Shown piece by piece: positions 35,031 through 45,736 of a stretch of 64,000 nucleotides of DNA; the first letter of the stretch is position 1; each line of letters opens with the position of its first letter. Both the position numbers and the translations under genes were made by a program. The notes beneath the pieces were generated by a model that was not told the origin of the DNA, did no database searches, and saw only the letters and a list, made by a program, of their open reading frames with translations. This stretch comes from Cryptomeria japonica (Eukaryota > Streptophyta > Pinopsida > Cupressales > Cupressaceae), in contig NC_081413.1 in assembly GCF_030272615.1 (NCBI RefSeq), positions 144,808,476-144,872,475 on the forward strand, written 5' to 3'.

Positions 35031-36499
35031 CACAGGTTGAGCCTTGGCTCCTCATCTCTGCAACCCTAAAATCCACCATTAAAAATTTATTTGGAATTTT
35101 TTTTTTTTTGATATTTTATTATATATTTAATAATAGATTTACAAAAAAAGGAACAAACCCTAGTTTGATTTAATATTCACAGTCTCAAAATAGAGACTTC
35201 AAATAGTTTCCAGAATGTCCATGGATAACAAAGGATTAAAATTTTCTAGAATAACGAGGTTTAAAATAGTCAAAATTTCCTCACATAACTTACAAATTTC
35301 AGGCATAAAGAAGATCATATCTTAAACAATGAATCCACCAAATTTCTAAACTTTAAACTAAAATGCACAGATTCAAAATCCAAACCCCGTTCAATCAAGA
35401 AATTTCTTCAAAGGAAAACAACCAAAAATTTTATTTTCATTTTCCATTTTTTTTTTTTGTTTTCTTTCAACAAAGGAAATAAAATAAGAATCCTATCTCT
35501 CTTCGCATTCCTAGCAAGATTTTGAAGAAGAGCCCAATCTGCAGCTGTAGAAATCCTTCCTTCCCAAAATCCCCAATTTTCTCCATCCAAAATTATTTTT
35601 CCCCCCAAAAAAATCAACAACCCTAAAAATATTTTCCCACCTAGGTTAAATGGAATAATATTTGACCTAATCTCCTAATTTTGAATTTAAACACTTTTTA
35701 AATTAAAGAAATGAAAAATTATTCTTTTCAACTATTCAAATAATCTAACTTTCTTTTCTAATTAAAATTAAAATGCTTATCTCTCATTTAATTTTAATTT
35801 TCTCAATATTAACAAAGCTAACATTTGTATTTCGCAATATTGATGAGGGTAAAATATTTTAATTAAATTAAATTCCCAAAATCAATCTTTCACACTACAT
35901 CAAATATATATATATATATATATATATAAATTAAACTTTATTTTCTAATAAAAATTGATTTTCTTAAATAATTAAAATTAACCTTTCTATTTGAAAACGC
36001 AAAAAGGGATTAAATTATTTCTATTTCGAATAACTTTAAATCTTCCCTTTTCAAAATGCATAAACTAAATAAATTCACGATTTTAAATTAACCATTAAAT
36101 TAAACTTGCTACAACATATATAGAGCGATCTTTTTAATTAATGATTAATCACATAAAAGAACCTATTTATTTTAATTCCTCAATTACTAATGCATAAATG
36201 AACACATTAAATCAAATTAAATACTTAGGAGAAAATACTTAATTTTTACCACACGCAAGGCACGCAAACCAATAAAGCCAACCAAATACATGACCCACAA
36301 AACCAAACGAAAAGGGAAATTGACGGACCATAGGTGATGCTCACTTGAGCATGACTAGGGTAAATGAGGGTTTTACGACCACCTAACCCAAATTCTAAGG
36401 GTGAAAGAGGTATGCTCAACCTTGCGAATCCAGCTGAAGATGAACCTCGCACCATGGCGGTACTGTACCTACAATCTCCTACAACCAAGAGTCACACAA

Positions 36500-36640
36500 G
36501 CATACATATATATATATATATACATATATACATATATATATATATACATATATATATACATATATATATACATATATATATATGTATATATGTATATATG
36601 TATATATATATATGTATATATTATATATATATATATATTT
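36500..36640. repeat. TA/TACATA microsatellite
   Basis: About 140 bp of TATA, TACATA and TATGTA units. It replaces the CA repeat at the same LTR position in the left copy. Confidence 0.9.
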
Positions 36641-36864
36641 AATGAAGGTGTTAGCTCGAGATCAATAACAAGAATCAGGGAAATAATTAAACTTACATAA
36701 GAATCGATGCGAAAGCACATTTACAGGTATGCACAATAATCATAATATCTAACTACAACATTACATCGTGGTAAATCAAATATTCAAGAATGCCATATAA
36801 AAAAAAGTCAACCAAGGTCAAACTGGTTTTACAAAGCTGACTAGGGTAGGGGCACTACATAGTG

Positions 36865-37253
36865 CATGATGAAAAAGACATTTTTCAGTGTCTACATTTT
36901 CCCCTCTTTGACACAATGTCAGAATGATGTTATTTCAAAGAAAATAAATTTTTTTTGCCCTAGTATGCCCCGGTGATGCTGCCCCCTCAAAAAAAGTGGT
37001 CAAAAATCTGAAATTGAGATGATTTTTTCGATATCATTGTAGTGAGGAACTGTGTGAAGATTTTTCTGTGATTTAGAGTTCGTTTGATAGTGCTACAAGT
37101 ACATTGAAGTTTAGTGGGACCACGACCATTGGAGAGGTAAAAAACCTAATTTTAGGCTATAAATAGTGATTAGGCCCTTTAGTTAGCTCATTTTCATTCA
37201 TTTAATTTTGTGACATTCTTCTTAATTTTTGTGATTTCCTGGGAATTTGGAGT
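36865..37253 (+). other. Upstream region of the plant-mobile-domain ORF
   Basis: No gene. It was continuous with 3421-4490 before the LARD insertion. TGCCCCGGTGATGCTGCCCC (about 36966) and TTTTAGGCTATAAATAGTG (about 37150, a TATA box candidate roughly 100 bases before the ORF) are the only notable points. Confidence 0.4.
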
Positions 37254-39745
37254 GTGATGGCAAGCCACAGAGTGAGATTTCAATTGTCTGATCGAATGCA
37301 TGCATATCAAACACTAGACGACAGTGGAGGCCTGATAAGAATTCCAAAAAATTTGCTAATTTTTTCTTTTTTTCTCAAATTTTTTCTCGATTTTGTTAGA
37401 GAATTTTTTTTAATTGATGTGCAATTGCCTTTCGATCTGTTCACAATTGATGTTGTTTGTGCATAATTGATTTTATTAATTTGCAATTGATGTAATGATG
37501 CACAATTGAGTTTATTAATGTGCAATTGATATTATTAATTCACATTTGCTTTAGGTAGTTCACAAATGAATTTAGTGATGCACAATTTCGTTTAATGTTG
37601 CGCATTTGATTTAACTGATTTACACTTAACTGTCTCCATTTATATTTGATTCACACTTGTTAATTTTGTGATTTTTCAAAAATTTATGAGTTGGTATTTG
37701 TCATGTCAATATAATATATGATATTTTCATGTGTTTCATCTTGTAGGCACATTACCCTATCCTAGTTGGTAGGCACACAAGGCGAAATGGTCTCGAGCAT
37801 CACTATGAGATTATTGATGAGGAGACTACCTTGATCAGACATTTAGGTTTATATCACATATTTCACTTACCTGAGGTTACGACCAATAGGGCTATGATTA
37901 CTGCTTTAGTTAGGCGATGGCATTCTGAGACTTGTTCGTTTCACTTACCTATTGGTGAGGCATCAGTCACATTGGAGGATGTGTGGTGCATTCTTCATAT
38001 ACCTATTCATGGTTCCCAAGTTACTTTCGATTGTGATGATGGTGTTGTTGGAATGTGTGATTTGTTCGAGTGCTCAAAGGGGGATTTATCCATATGGGGT
38101 CGATATGAGATCCCATGGGATGATCTTGATTATGATGACCTTACTGTCATTCTATTCTCTGTTGTTGCTAGCTTATTGATTCCTGATCGATAGACACATG
38201 GTTTCCCTATCAGATGGGGTAGTCATCCAAGACATGATTATTGATAGATGTGTTTTTACTTGGGGTTCATGCTTATTAGTCACTTTATATCACTAGATGC
38301 ATGGTATTGTATATTTAGAGCAAAAATCTATTGGTTGTGGCATAACTTTGCTCCAGGTATGAGCTTGGGAGCATATGGCTATCTTTCGTCTAATGGTTCA
38401 TGTTGATCTTGTTGATGAGTAGCTATATGCCTATATATACATGACTAGCATTAGACACAAGGCATCAGGGAATACCCTTTACGAGAGACATCAAATTGAT
38501 ATACTACAATATTTCTCTTAGAGGTCATATCTTGATTGTCGTGGTTGGGCTGATGACACACAACACTTACCTTATTGTAGGAAACAACGTTATCTCATTG
38601 GTCAAGATTTTGGTAGACACAGGGTTATTGACATCCATCTTCTTGGTTGGGTACTTTGTTAGTTTGGGGAGGTATAGGGTGTACTAGATATGATAGCTTA
38701 CTTTGCTCGAATTACACAAGAGAACAAGGATTGGGGGGCTTGCTTACAACCTCATGTCGCTATTGCATAGTTTGATTCTCTTCAACTACTATAGTGGGGT
38801 TGGTCAGTTGGAGTTGTAGATCCTAGTGCCACACCACAATATGATGCTTGATGGGTACATCATATACTAGTACCATTGATACATCCTACGATTCCTCTCT
38901 CCTTAGAAGATCTGACACTGGAGGGCACAAGGAGGGAGAGGGAGAAGTAGAGGGAGAGGGAGAGATGGTGGAGGTTGAGATAGGGGAGGTTGAGGTAGGG
39001 GAGGATGAGGTCAGATTGGTTTGATAGTATAAGTAGTAGTAGAAAAGGTAGAGAGAGAGGATAGTGAGGGTGATGTAGACATCGGTGGAGACAGGGAGTA
39101 TATCAGAAGCTTTGAACGAGATAGGAGTAGTGATGATTTGGAGATAGGATCACTCAGTAGTGGGGGTAGTGACCATGGGGATGGTAGTGGGTAGGACATT
39201 GAGATGCCCCAGGTTGGTGATGCACTAGCTGTAGAGGGGGGTGGCGAGAAGGAGGGTGAGGACGAGCAGGTTTCGAGAGATCGGATTAGGATCTTAGAGG
39301 ATCTAGTTGTCACATTGTGATAATGTTAAATGGATGATAGGAGAACTTTCATAGAGCATATGGTTCTTAAAAGGTAGAGCGAGATTAGATTGCAATAGAG
39401 AGGGATCATCTACATCAAGAGAGAGATACGGTGGTGCGGAGGTCTAGATTGATCTAGGATGCACAAGAGAAGTACCTTGATCTTGCTACAAGGTTGAGAG
39501 ATGAGAGACTGATTGATCTTTCTCAGGAGTGTGCATACTGGCATTGTGAGCACAAGGATGTCATGCCAGAGGGACAATGAGTTCTAAGTTATAGGAGATA
39601 TATCTCAGGTAGGAGATCTGGTAGGTCTACCAGTTGTGTTACTAGTACAACTGGGGTCATGGGTCCACCTAGGGCATCTTCGGGGCATCCTGGGAAAGGA
39701 TCGAGCAGACAGAATCCACTTGGAGATATGAACAATGCTGGTTGA
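37254..39745 (+). pseudogene. Decayed plant mobile domain (PMD) protein
   Basis: A first piece (from 37257, MASHRVRFQLSDRM) is followed by about 400 AT-rich bases resembling an intron that ends CATCTTGTAG at 37746. The main frame then gives AHYPILVGRHTRRNGLEHHY and, in 37831-38193, the PMD hallmark ALVRRWHSETCSFHLPIGEA followed by SVTLEDVWCILHIPIHGS. PMD proteins (MAIN-like family) include host silencing factors and many transposon-borne copies. Downstream, stop-riddled frames include WVHHILVPLIHPTIPLSLED, a Gly/Ser-acidic linker, a helical charged stretch (MDDRRTFIEHM) and a basic end near 39600-39745. Many stops make it a pseudogene. The repeat context favours a transposon origin over a host gene. 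Confidence 0.75.
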
Positions 39746-42700
39746 GATATTATGTCTTATACTTGCTATGATGTATTCTAACACTTTTTGAGATATATAT
39801 GATATGCATTTTGGTGGCGTTCTACATGCCTTGTGCTATCTTTATGATGTATGATTCTATGTGATGTATCTATTTGATGTTTTATGTGTGTGTGATGCAT
39901 TTTATGATTCTAGTACATTCTATTTTTATGTAATGTGATGATATGGTTGTGCAACTAATGCTTCTAAAATGATAAAGAGTCTAAAATGATATGATATTTG
40001 TCTGAATGGATCTAATGCAATTAGATTGAGTAATAATGTAAGTGAATCTAAGTAACATATATTTAAATGCAATCTAACTAATAGAAAATGAACTTAAAAT
40101 GAAATGCAACTTATATGAATGTTTTTGTTGTGACAAAATACATTGTTGATTGTGCCTCTTTGAGCTAGAAGAAGTGTTAGTAAGATAGATTTGGAAAAGA
40201 TGATGAAGAGATAGTAGAAAATGAAGAATCAACTGAGTGAATTTGAAAGAAAAACTGATATGATATGATAGGAATGATAGTGATGAGTAATCTTTTTTGC
40301 CTCATTTGTAGTGTAATACATTATCATCATTGAGCTTTATTATGTAACAATGAAGCCTGGTACACCAAGGTATAAGAAATCGAGATGTATAGATATCTCA
40401 TTGCAAGAAACAAACACATAGTAGACAAGGAATGAACCCTCCATTCTGGGAATTAAACTAGGGGTTGAGGTATATGTGGCATTCACAGGCTGAATGCTCC
40501 TATCACAGGCACCCACTAGAGAAATTTCCTAAGAACTCCATTGGTTCACACCACAAAGAAACAAAAAAAGTAAAGGATCATGCCCATCATGTCTCCTCTA
40601 GTCACTTTTGGACATCCTTGAGTAGCATAGAAACATGATCTTCTCCAATTGATAAAAGATAAAACCAAATTAGACAAAACTCAGCAACAAAATTGATTGT
40701 GCCTTTGCTTTGATTTGTTTGATGTGATGGTTGATAATGTCTGGTTTCAGAAGTTTTAGACACTGTTTAAGACTGATCTGTCTGGTTTTGAGTGTATCTG
40801 ATTATGTCTAAGACATGATAATAATCATGTTGATGTGAATATCCATGATTGATAAGACTTGATCAGATTAGTTGCAGATATTTGATAAGATAGTTATATC
40901 CTTTGTTGAAATTCGTGCGAAGCGTTTGCTGGATATCTGCTAAGGTATTTGTTTCTCATGAGACATTTTATTGGAAGTTTTGGTTGATTTCTCATTTTTT
41001 AGTTTTTTGATGTTTAGGGTTTTGTGGATCATTTTTTAATGTTTTTTATTTTGTTGTTTTTTAATTATTTTTGGTATTTGTTTAGGATCTTTTTCTTATT
41101 TTAAAGGTTTTTTCATTACTTTTTACAATTTTAAAGATTTTTGTGTTTTGCAAATGTTTTTGAATTTTAAAGATTTTTTCAAGATTTTATCTGATTTCTA
41201 GGATTTTTTTGAGTTATGTCCCCAAATATGCAAACCTATGATGACATGATGATCTAGGCGATGTATATGGAGATAATGACTTTGATATGAGTTATGCTAA
41301 TGCAATATGAAATATTAAGATGTGGTTCCTATTTGAACAAGGGTGAGTGTATGCGTCTTTCATTCTGAAATGCACTTATTGAATTAAAGGTGTGAAACGT
41401 TTCAAAGATAGGAGCTCAATCAATTATCAAAAGACTTTAGATCATCCAATTTTAACACATTATGTAATCAAGATTTATGAATGGAGGTGCAGAAAACTTC
41501 TCCGTTAATTATTGAAACTTTGATCCCTTTTTACCCATGTGTGTTCACTTTAGTTTATTCCAACTCTTATAACCATCAAAGACCCTTGGAACCCTATGTG
41601 GCTAGCTACGTGTGTTATTCTGACTTCAAAAGTAATCTAGATAGAGCCTCCTTGATAGCAAGCTTTTAGGGCTCTGATGAGGCTATACACCATAATCTCT
41701 TGAATATTGCTCCATTGCCAATAGGCATCCATATCCCTGATGGAGTTACTTGCATGCTTCCTTATTCAAGCTTTATTGTAAATTTTTGCATGATATTTTA
41801 GTTATATATCTGTGCTATTTTGCCTTGAGATGGATATTTGGCATAACTTTTCTTTTTTATTTTCTTTCCTTGACTTGCAAGTAATGAAACCTACTTGGGT
41901 ATGCCAATTACAACGACGCTGAAGTAGAACTTTGGATTTTTCACTAGCCACATGACCAACTAGGTATCTATAATGACTTAGAGCTATTGATTAATGTGTG
42001 ATATATAGAAATTGTTAGACTTTGGTTAACAAGGCTCAATAGTGAAACCTCTACTCAACCATGGATAAAGCTCAATCACAAGGTGAAATTGAAGATAAAT
42101 GAGTAAAGACCTACTAAAACTTCATGAAAAAGTATCTAGGAAATGAGACAACCTTTTCTCCTTTCAGTGTAGATAGGTGAATAACTTTGACAATCGCCTT
42201 GTTTTATTGATGCAACTATATGTTATGCAATTTAAAATGCAGATATGTGATGCAGTAAAGAAATATTCAAATGCAGTACTTGCAAATTTAAATGAACCCA
42301 TCCCTTAGATGTAATATCTTTTAAGGTGGATGTTGTTATTGGGCTGGTATGAATTTTGTGTAGATAGTTCATTGGTCTTTGTTTGAAGAGTCAGAAACCT
42401 GTCCTTTTCAATAGGATATTCAGTTGGGTGCACATGTTTGGGATCTCCAATGTTGATTTTCTCAGTTTTTGGATTTTGTGGATCATCAAAGGGAAATCCA
42501 ACTCTTCTACCCATGAATTGAGCTATAGACTCATCATTTTCAAACCAATTCAGCTATGATAGATCTTCTTGACCCCAGGTGTATGAGGCAAATAGATTTT
42601 TGTTCTAAAGTTGTGACATGAGTAGGTTCTATGTTTATTTCTATTGATGCACTTGAAGAGGATGATGAAGCCAACTAGGTGTTGATCTCATTAATTGGTA

Positions 42701-43250
42701 CTATGCTTATTTTTGTCACTATATTGGCATTTGATGATGGCACACATACAATTGTTGATAAATTATTCTCTATAGTATGATATAGATTTCTACTTTTAGT
42801 GATGAGGGGTTCATGAACAACTTGTGTAGAGGCATTGGGATCATGAGGAGAAATTGTAAGTTCATTTGAGAGGGAATCTTGTGAGGAACATGGAGGATTA
42901 TGACATGGAAATGAAGGGAAAGAGCGATCTTGATAAAGATCTAGATAAATAATGGGATCTTGTTTAGGACATGAGGGTGAAGGGACACTTTGATCTTGAC
43001 TTGGAAAGGGATTATTAGGAAGGATGGATGAGATGTCTAGATCTTGCTTAGGAGGAGGATGTTGGATGGTACTTGGAAGGATACTTTGTTCTTGAGATGA
43101 AAGGGTATCATTATGAGTTGAATAGAAAATAATGAGGGGATCATCATAGATGTAAAGTGGAAAATTGAACCCTAGTAATTCCCCACCTAGAAGAGAGAAA
43201 GGAAATCACTAGGATGATTTTCACTTGGGAGATACTTTATATTCAAAAGA
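39746..43250. other. Unresolved repeat-derived sequence
   Basis: No credible domain on either strand over 3.5 kb. The first 500 bases are AT-rich and may be the 3' flank of the PMD ORF. A minus-strand frame at 42514-42305 (MGRRVGFPFDDPQNPKTEKI) and a broken Ser-rich minus frame at 42550-43130 may be remnants of a gag-like leader region of the gypsy-type element whose LTR lies to the right. That is inference only. Element boundaries were not found. Confidence 0.35.
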
Positions 43251-45457
43251 TGGGTTGAATCCACTACATCCAAATCCAAGGGAAATAAGCATGTGAATGC
43301 CAAGTGGATGTACTTTACCCTCTTTTGTAAGTAGAAGAGTTGACTTGTTGACTATGCAAAATATGAAAAAAAAAGTGAAATAAGGAGCTACAGATTCAAG
43401 ATTGCACTGTAACTTCAGATTTGAGATATTTAGACTGATACGGATCTACCCTGCAAATTTGGATAAAAGTCATCATGATTGGGTTGAAAGTGTACTTGGT
43501 CCTCCAAAAAATGTGTGAGTCAAAAAGGGTTTTTCCATCTTTGCAAATGAAGCCTAAATCTGCAATTACAGTCATGCATATGCAACACAAAAAAGAAGAG
43601 AATAAGGGTTGTGGATAAGGGGTTTTCCTTAGTCAAACCTTGGTAGAGGAATAAACCTTGAAAGAAAGTAATTGCAAATGCTTAAATATAAATAATGGAA
43701 ATGTATACCTTGTAGATCTGCAATTTGTTGATGATGGTTGCTTTGCTTCTTGAATGTAATCACAAATGTTGTATGAAATGGCATGTAACATGACAAAACC
43801 CTAATGCACACACATGCTTGCAAATAAATGTTGTAATGTTGCTCCAACAGATGAATGAAGAAGAAACATGAAGAAGACACATGAAGAAGAGAACTTGATG
43901 GATGCTTGAAGACTTGAATGCTTGATGATGATAATGAAAACCTCCTCTTGAATTTTTATTATCTACCTTATCCTTGTATATTTTTGCTTTTGCAAATGAG
44001 AGGACTAAATCCCTTTTTATACATGCCTAGGAGAATTAATTTTCATCTCACTGAAGGCTGACATAGGAGAATTTAAGTCCCCGAGAAGCAAATTATGTCT
44101 AAGGGTCAGATGGACCCATCTTAGTGCCACCCTAAGAGGGAGGATAGGGGCACCATGCCCCTATCCAAGGGGGACAAGGGCAACATGCCTAGGGGCCATA
44201 GGGGCGCCACACCCCTATCCTACCTTATTTTGGGGTCTGGACAAGGTTACAAGGTGATGCAGGGGTTGAAATAGGAGAAGATTTAAAATGATGATGCAGA
44301 GAGGGGTCCCAATTAAGCAGGGGAACGCAGTCGCTGTTAGGTCCCGGAGACAACTGAGAGGGGGGGCTGAATCAATTATCTAATAAATTCAAACCAAAAA
44401 CAACTTAACCAACTTAATGCTTAATACTGATAAACCAGTTCAATATGCTGGTAGACAGTTTTAACAGTTAATTGCTATACCGATAAGGATTAGTGCATGA
44501 AACATAAACACAAAGTCATCCACAACACATAACACCAATATTTGTAGGTGGAAACCTTGTAAGGGGAAAAACACGATGGGAAACCTTACCCACAATCAGA
44601 TGATACTATTGTAGATAGTAAGTGTACATAAATGGGGTCTGCACATGTAGAAAGGCCAAGCGCCTAGAGCTCACTACTCAATCACAAAATGGGAGTCACA
44701 CTGACTACAGTTGGATGGTTAAATCCAATAAGAATGTACTGCACAAAATACCATCTTCATACGTAGGATTTAGTGCTGGTGTAGTTCTGATTGTCTTCAC
44801 AAAAACCCTCCTTCAATCTTCAAATGATGTTTGCATGTATAGATCTTCTTATTCTCGCATATACCTTCACACAATCCTTTTTCACATTCCACATCTGATC
44901 TTACAAATAAGATATTATATTTTTACCATAACCTAAGACCAATTTTAGTAGGTCGGCTATACAAGATATTACAATAAAAACATTTTACAAACAATACAAT
45001 ATCCAATGCAATAACCAATTGAACATGTCGGCTTAATGCATTTACAACAATAATTAATCATTTCCATAGTGTACCATGCTAATCTGGAAAAGATAAACTT
45101 GCTGGTGTAACCTTGGACCTATTTGTCGGTAACAACAAATATGCAAATATGAATATACCAATAAACAAAACTCCAGGACAAGATGTCCAAATGATGTCTT
45201 TGACATTACCAAGTGTTTTCCATATCATTCCAAGTGTCGGTGATCATTATATCTTGCCAATGTACCAGATACCGGTGATTATGCATGAGTCACTTGCTTG
45301 TCGGTGAATGTTGCTGATTCTCCAAAGTGCCAGAGTTGATAAGTGTTTAGTAGGTGTTGACATCAATGACAAAACCATACCAAAATACCAATAGTCGCAA
45401 AGGTGAGGGCCTAAAATGTGGTCAAAATTGCAAGGGTTGTAATTTTACGATGCTACA
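43250..45457 (-). repeat. Gypsy-type LTR, minus strand, split by a solo LTR
   Basis: The right edge is clear: ACGATGCTACA ends at 45457, so the minus strand begins TGTAGCATCGTAA after a purine-rich tract (AAAGTTGGGGCTAAA, 45458-45472). A minus-strand TATA box (GTATAAAAAGGG, about 44013-44024) starts a leader with pyrimidine-rich CTTCTTCATG repeats (about 43860-43890). GC-rich palindromic words (GGGGCGCCACACCCC, about 44200) are typical of such LTRs. The left edge is uncertain by several hundred bases. Confidence 0.55.
44335..45393 (-). mobile_element. Solo LTR, 1059 bp, duplication GTCGC
   Basis: GTCGC occurs immediately before (44330-44334) and after (45394-45398); restoring one copy gives continuous gypsy LTR sequence. 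It starts TGTTAGGTCCC with the AGAGGGGGGG run of the copia-type LTRs here and has TGTTGACATCAATGACAA near the other end. The last base pair is TA instead of CA, a likely point change. No primer site adjoins. Confidence 0.8.
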
Positions 45458-45731
45458 TTTAGCCCCAACTTTAGTAGGAGTATGGCTTATGCCAATACTA
45501 TTGGTAAAGTATAAGAAAGAGAGAGATGAAGATGAGAGATGCAGAGCAAGATCACAAGGAGTATAAAATGTCACTAATCTTGAGGAACCAAGCCCCCAAT
45601 CTCAAGATCTCAACTCACTCAAACATTATACAAGAGCATACAAAACAAAGAAGAACAAGACAAACAAAACAAGACAAAGCACAAAAGACACATGACAAAA
45701 ACCAAAACACGAGACCACAAATCAACTAGTT
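45458..45731 (-). other. 3' interior end of the gypsy-type element
   Basis: It begins with the purine-rich tract that precedes the LTR on the minus strand. The remainder (AC-rich, ACAAAAC repeats on the plus strand) has no coding motif. It ends where the element at 45737 inserted. Confidence 0.5.
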
Positions 45732-45736
45732 GAAGA

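Larger units (their letters stand above)
4491..36859 (-). mobile_element. LARD-like non-coding LTR retrotransposon carrying nested insertions
   Basis: Two directly repeated LTRs (4491-15257 and 19050-36859) flank a 3.8 kb interior. TAGTG occurs immediately outside both ends (4486-4490 and 36860-36864), a clean 5-bp target duplication. A primer site (19036-19047) lies beside the right LTR and a polypurine tract (15258-15270) beside the left, so the element runs right to left. After subtracting insertions the LTR is about 4.2 kb and the native element about 12 kb. Long LTRs with a conserved non-coding interior of 3-4 kb are the definition of large retrotransposon derivatives, which depend on proteins from autonomous relatives. 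The call rests on structure; I have not matched it to a named family. Confidence 0.85.
19050..36859 (-). repeat. Right (5') LTR of the LARD-like element, split by a chromovirus block
   Basis: The parts are 19050-20590 and 34709-36859. Compared with the left LTR about 600 bases (left-LTR positions 6018-6614) are missing at the break, so the block did not enter by a simple clean insertion. At 36500-36640 a TA/TACATA microsatellite of about 140 bp stands where the left LTR has a short CA repeat (15007-15036). No coding sequence is present outside the inserted block. Confidence 0.85.

Noticed and set aside
36364-36720. Ile/Tyr-rich frames
   Set aside because: Translation of a TA/TACATA microsatellite.
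45458-45731. Plus-strand Lys/Thr/Gln-rich frame 45526-45729
   Set aside because: AC/AG-rich low-complexity sequence at an element's 3' interior end, with no family resemblance.
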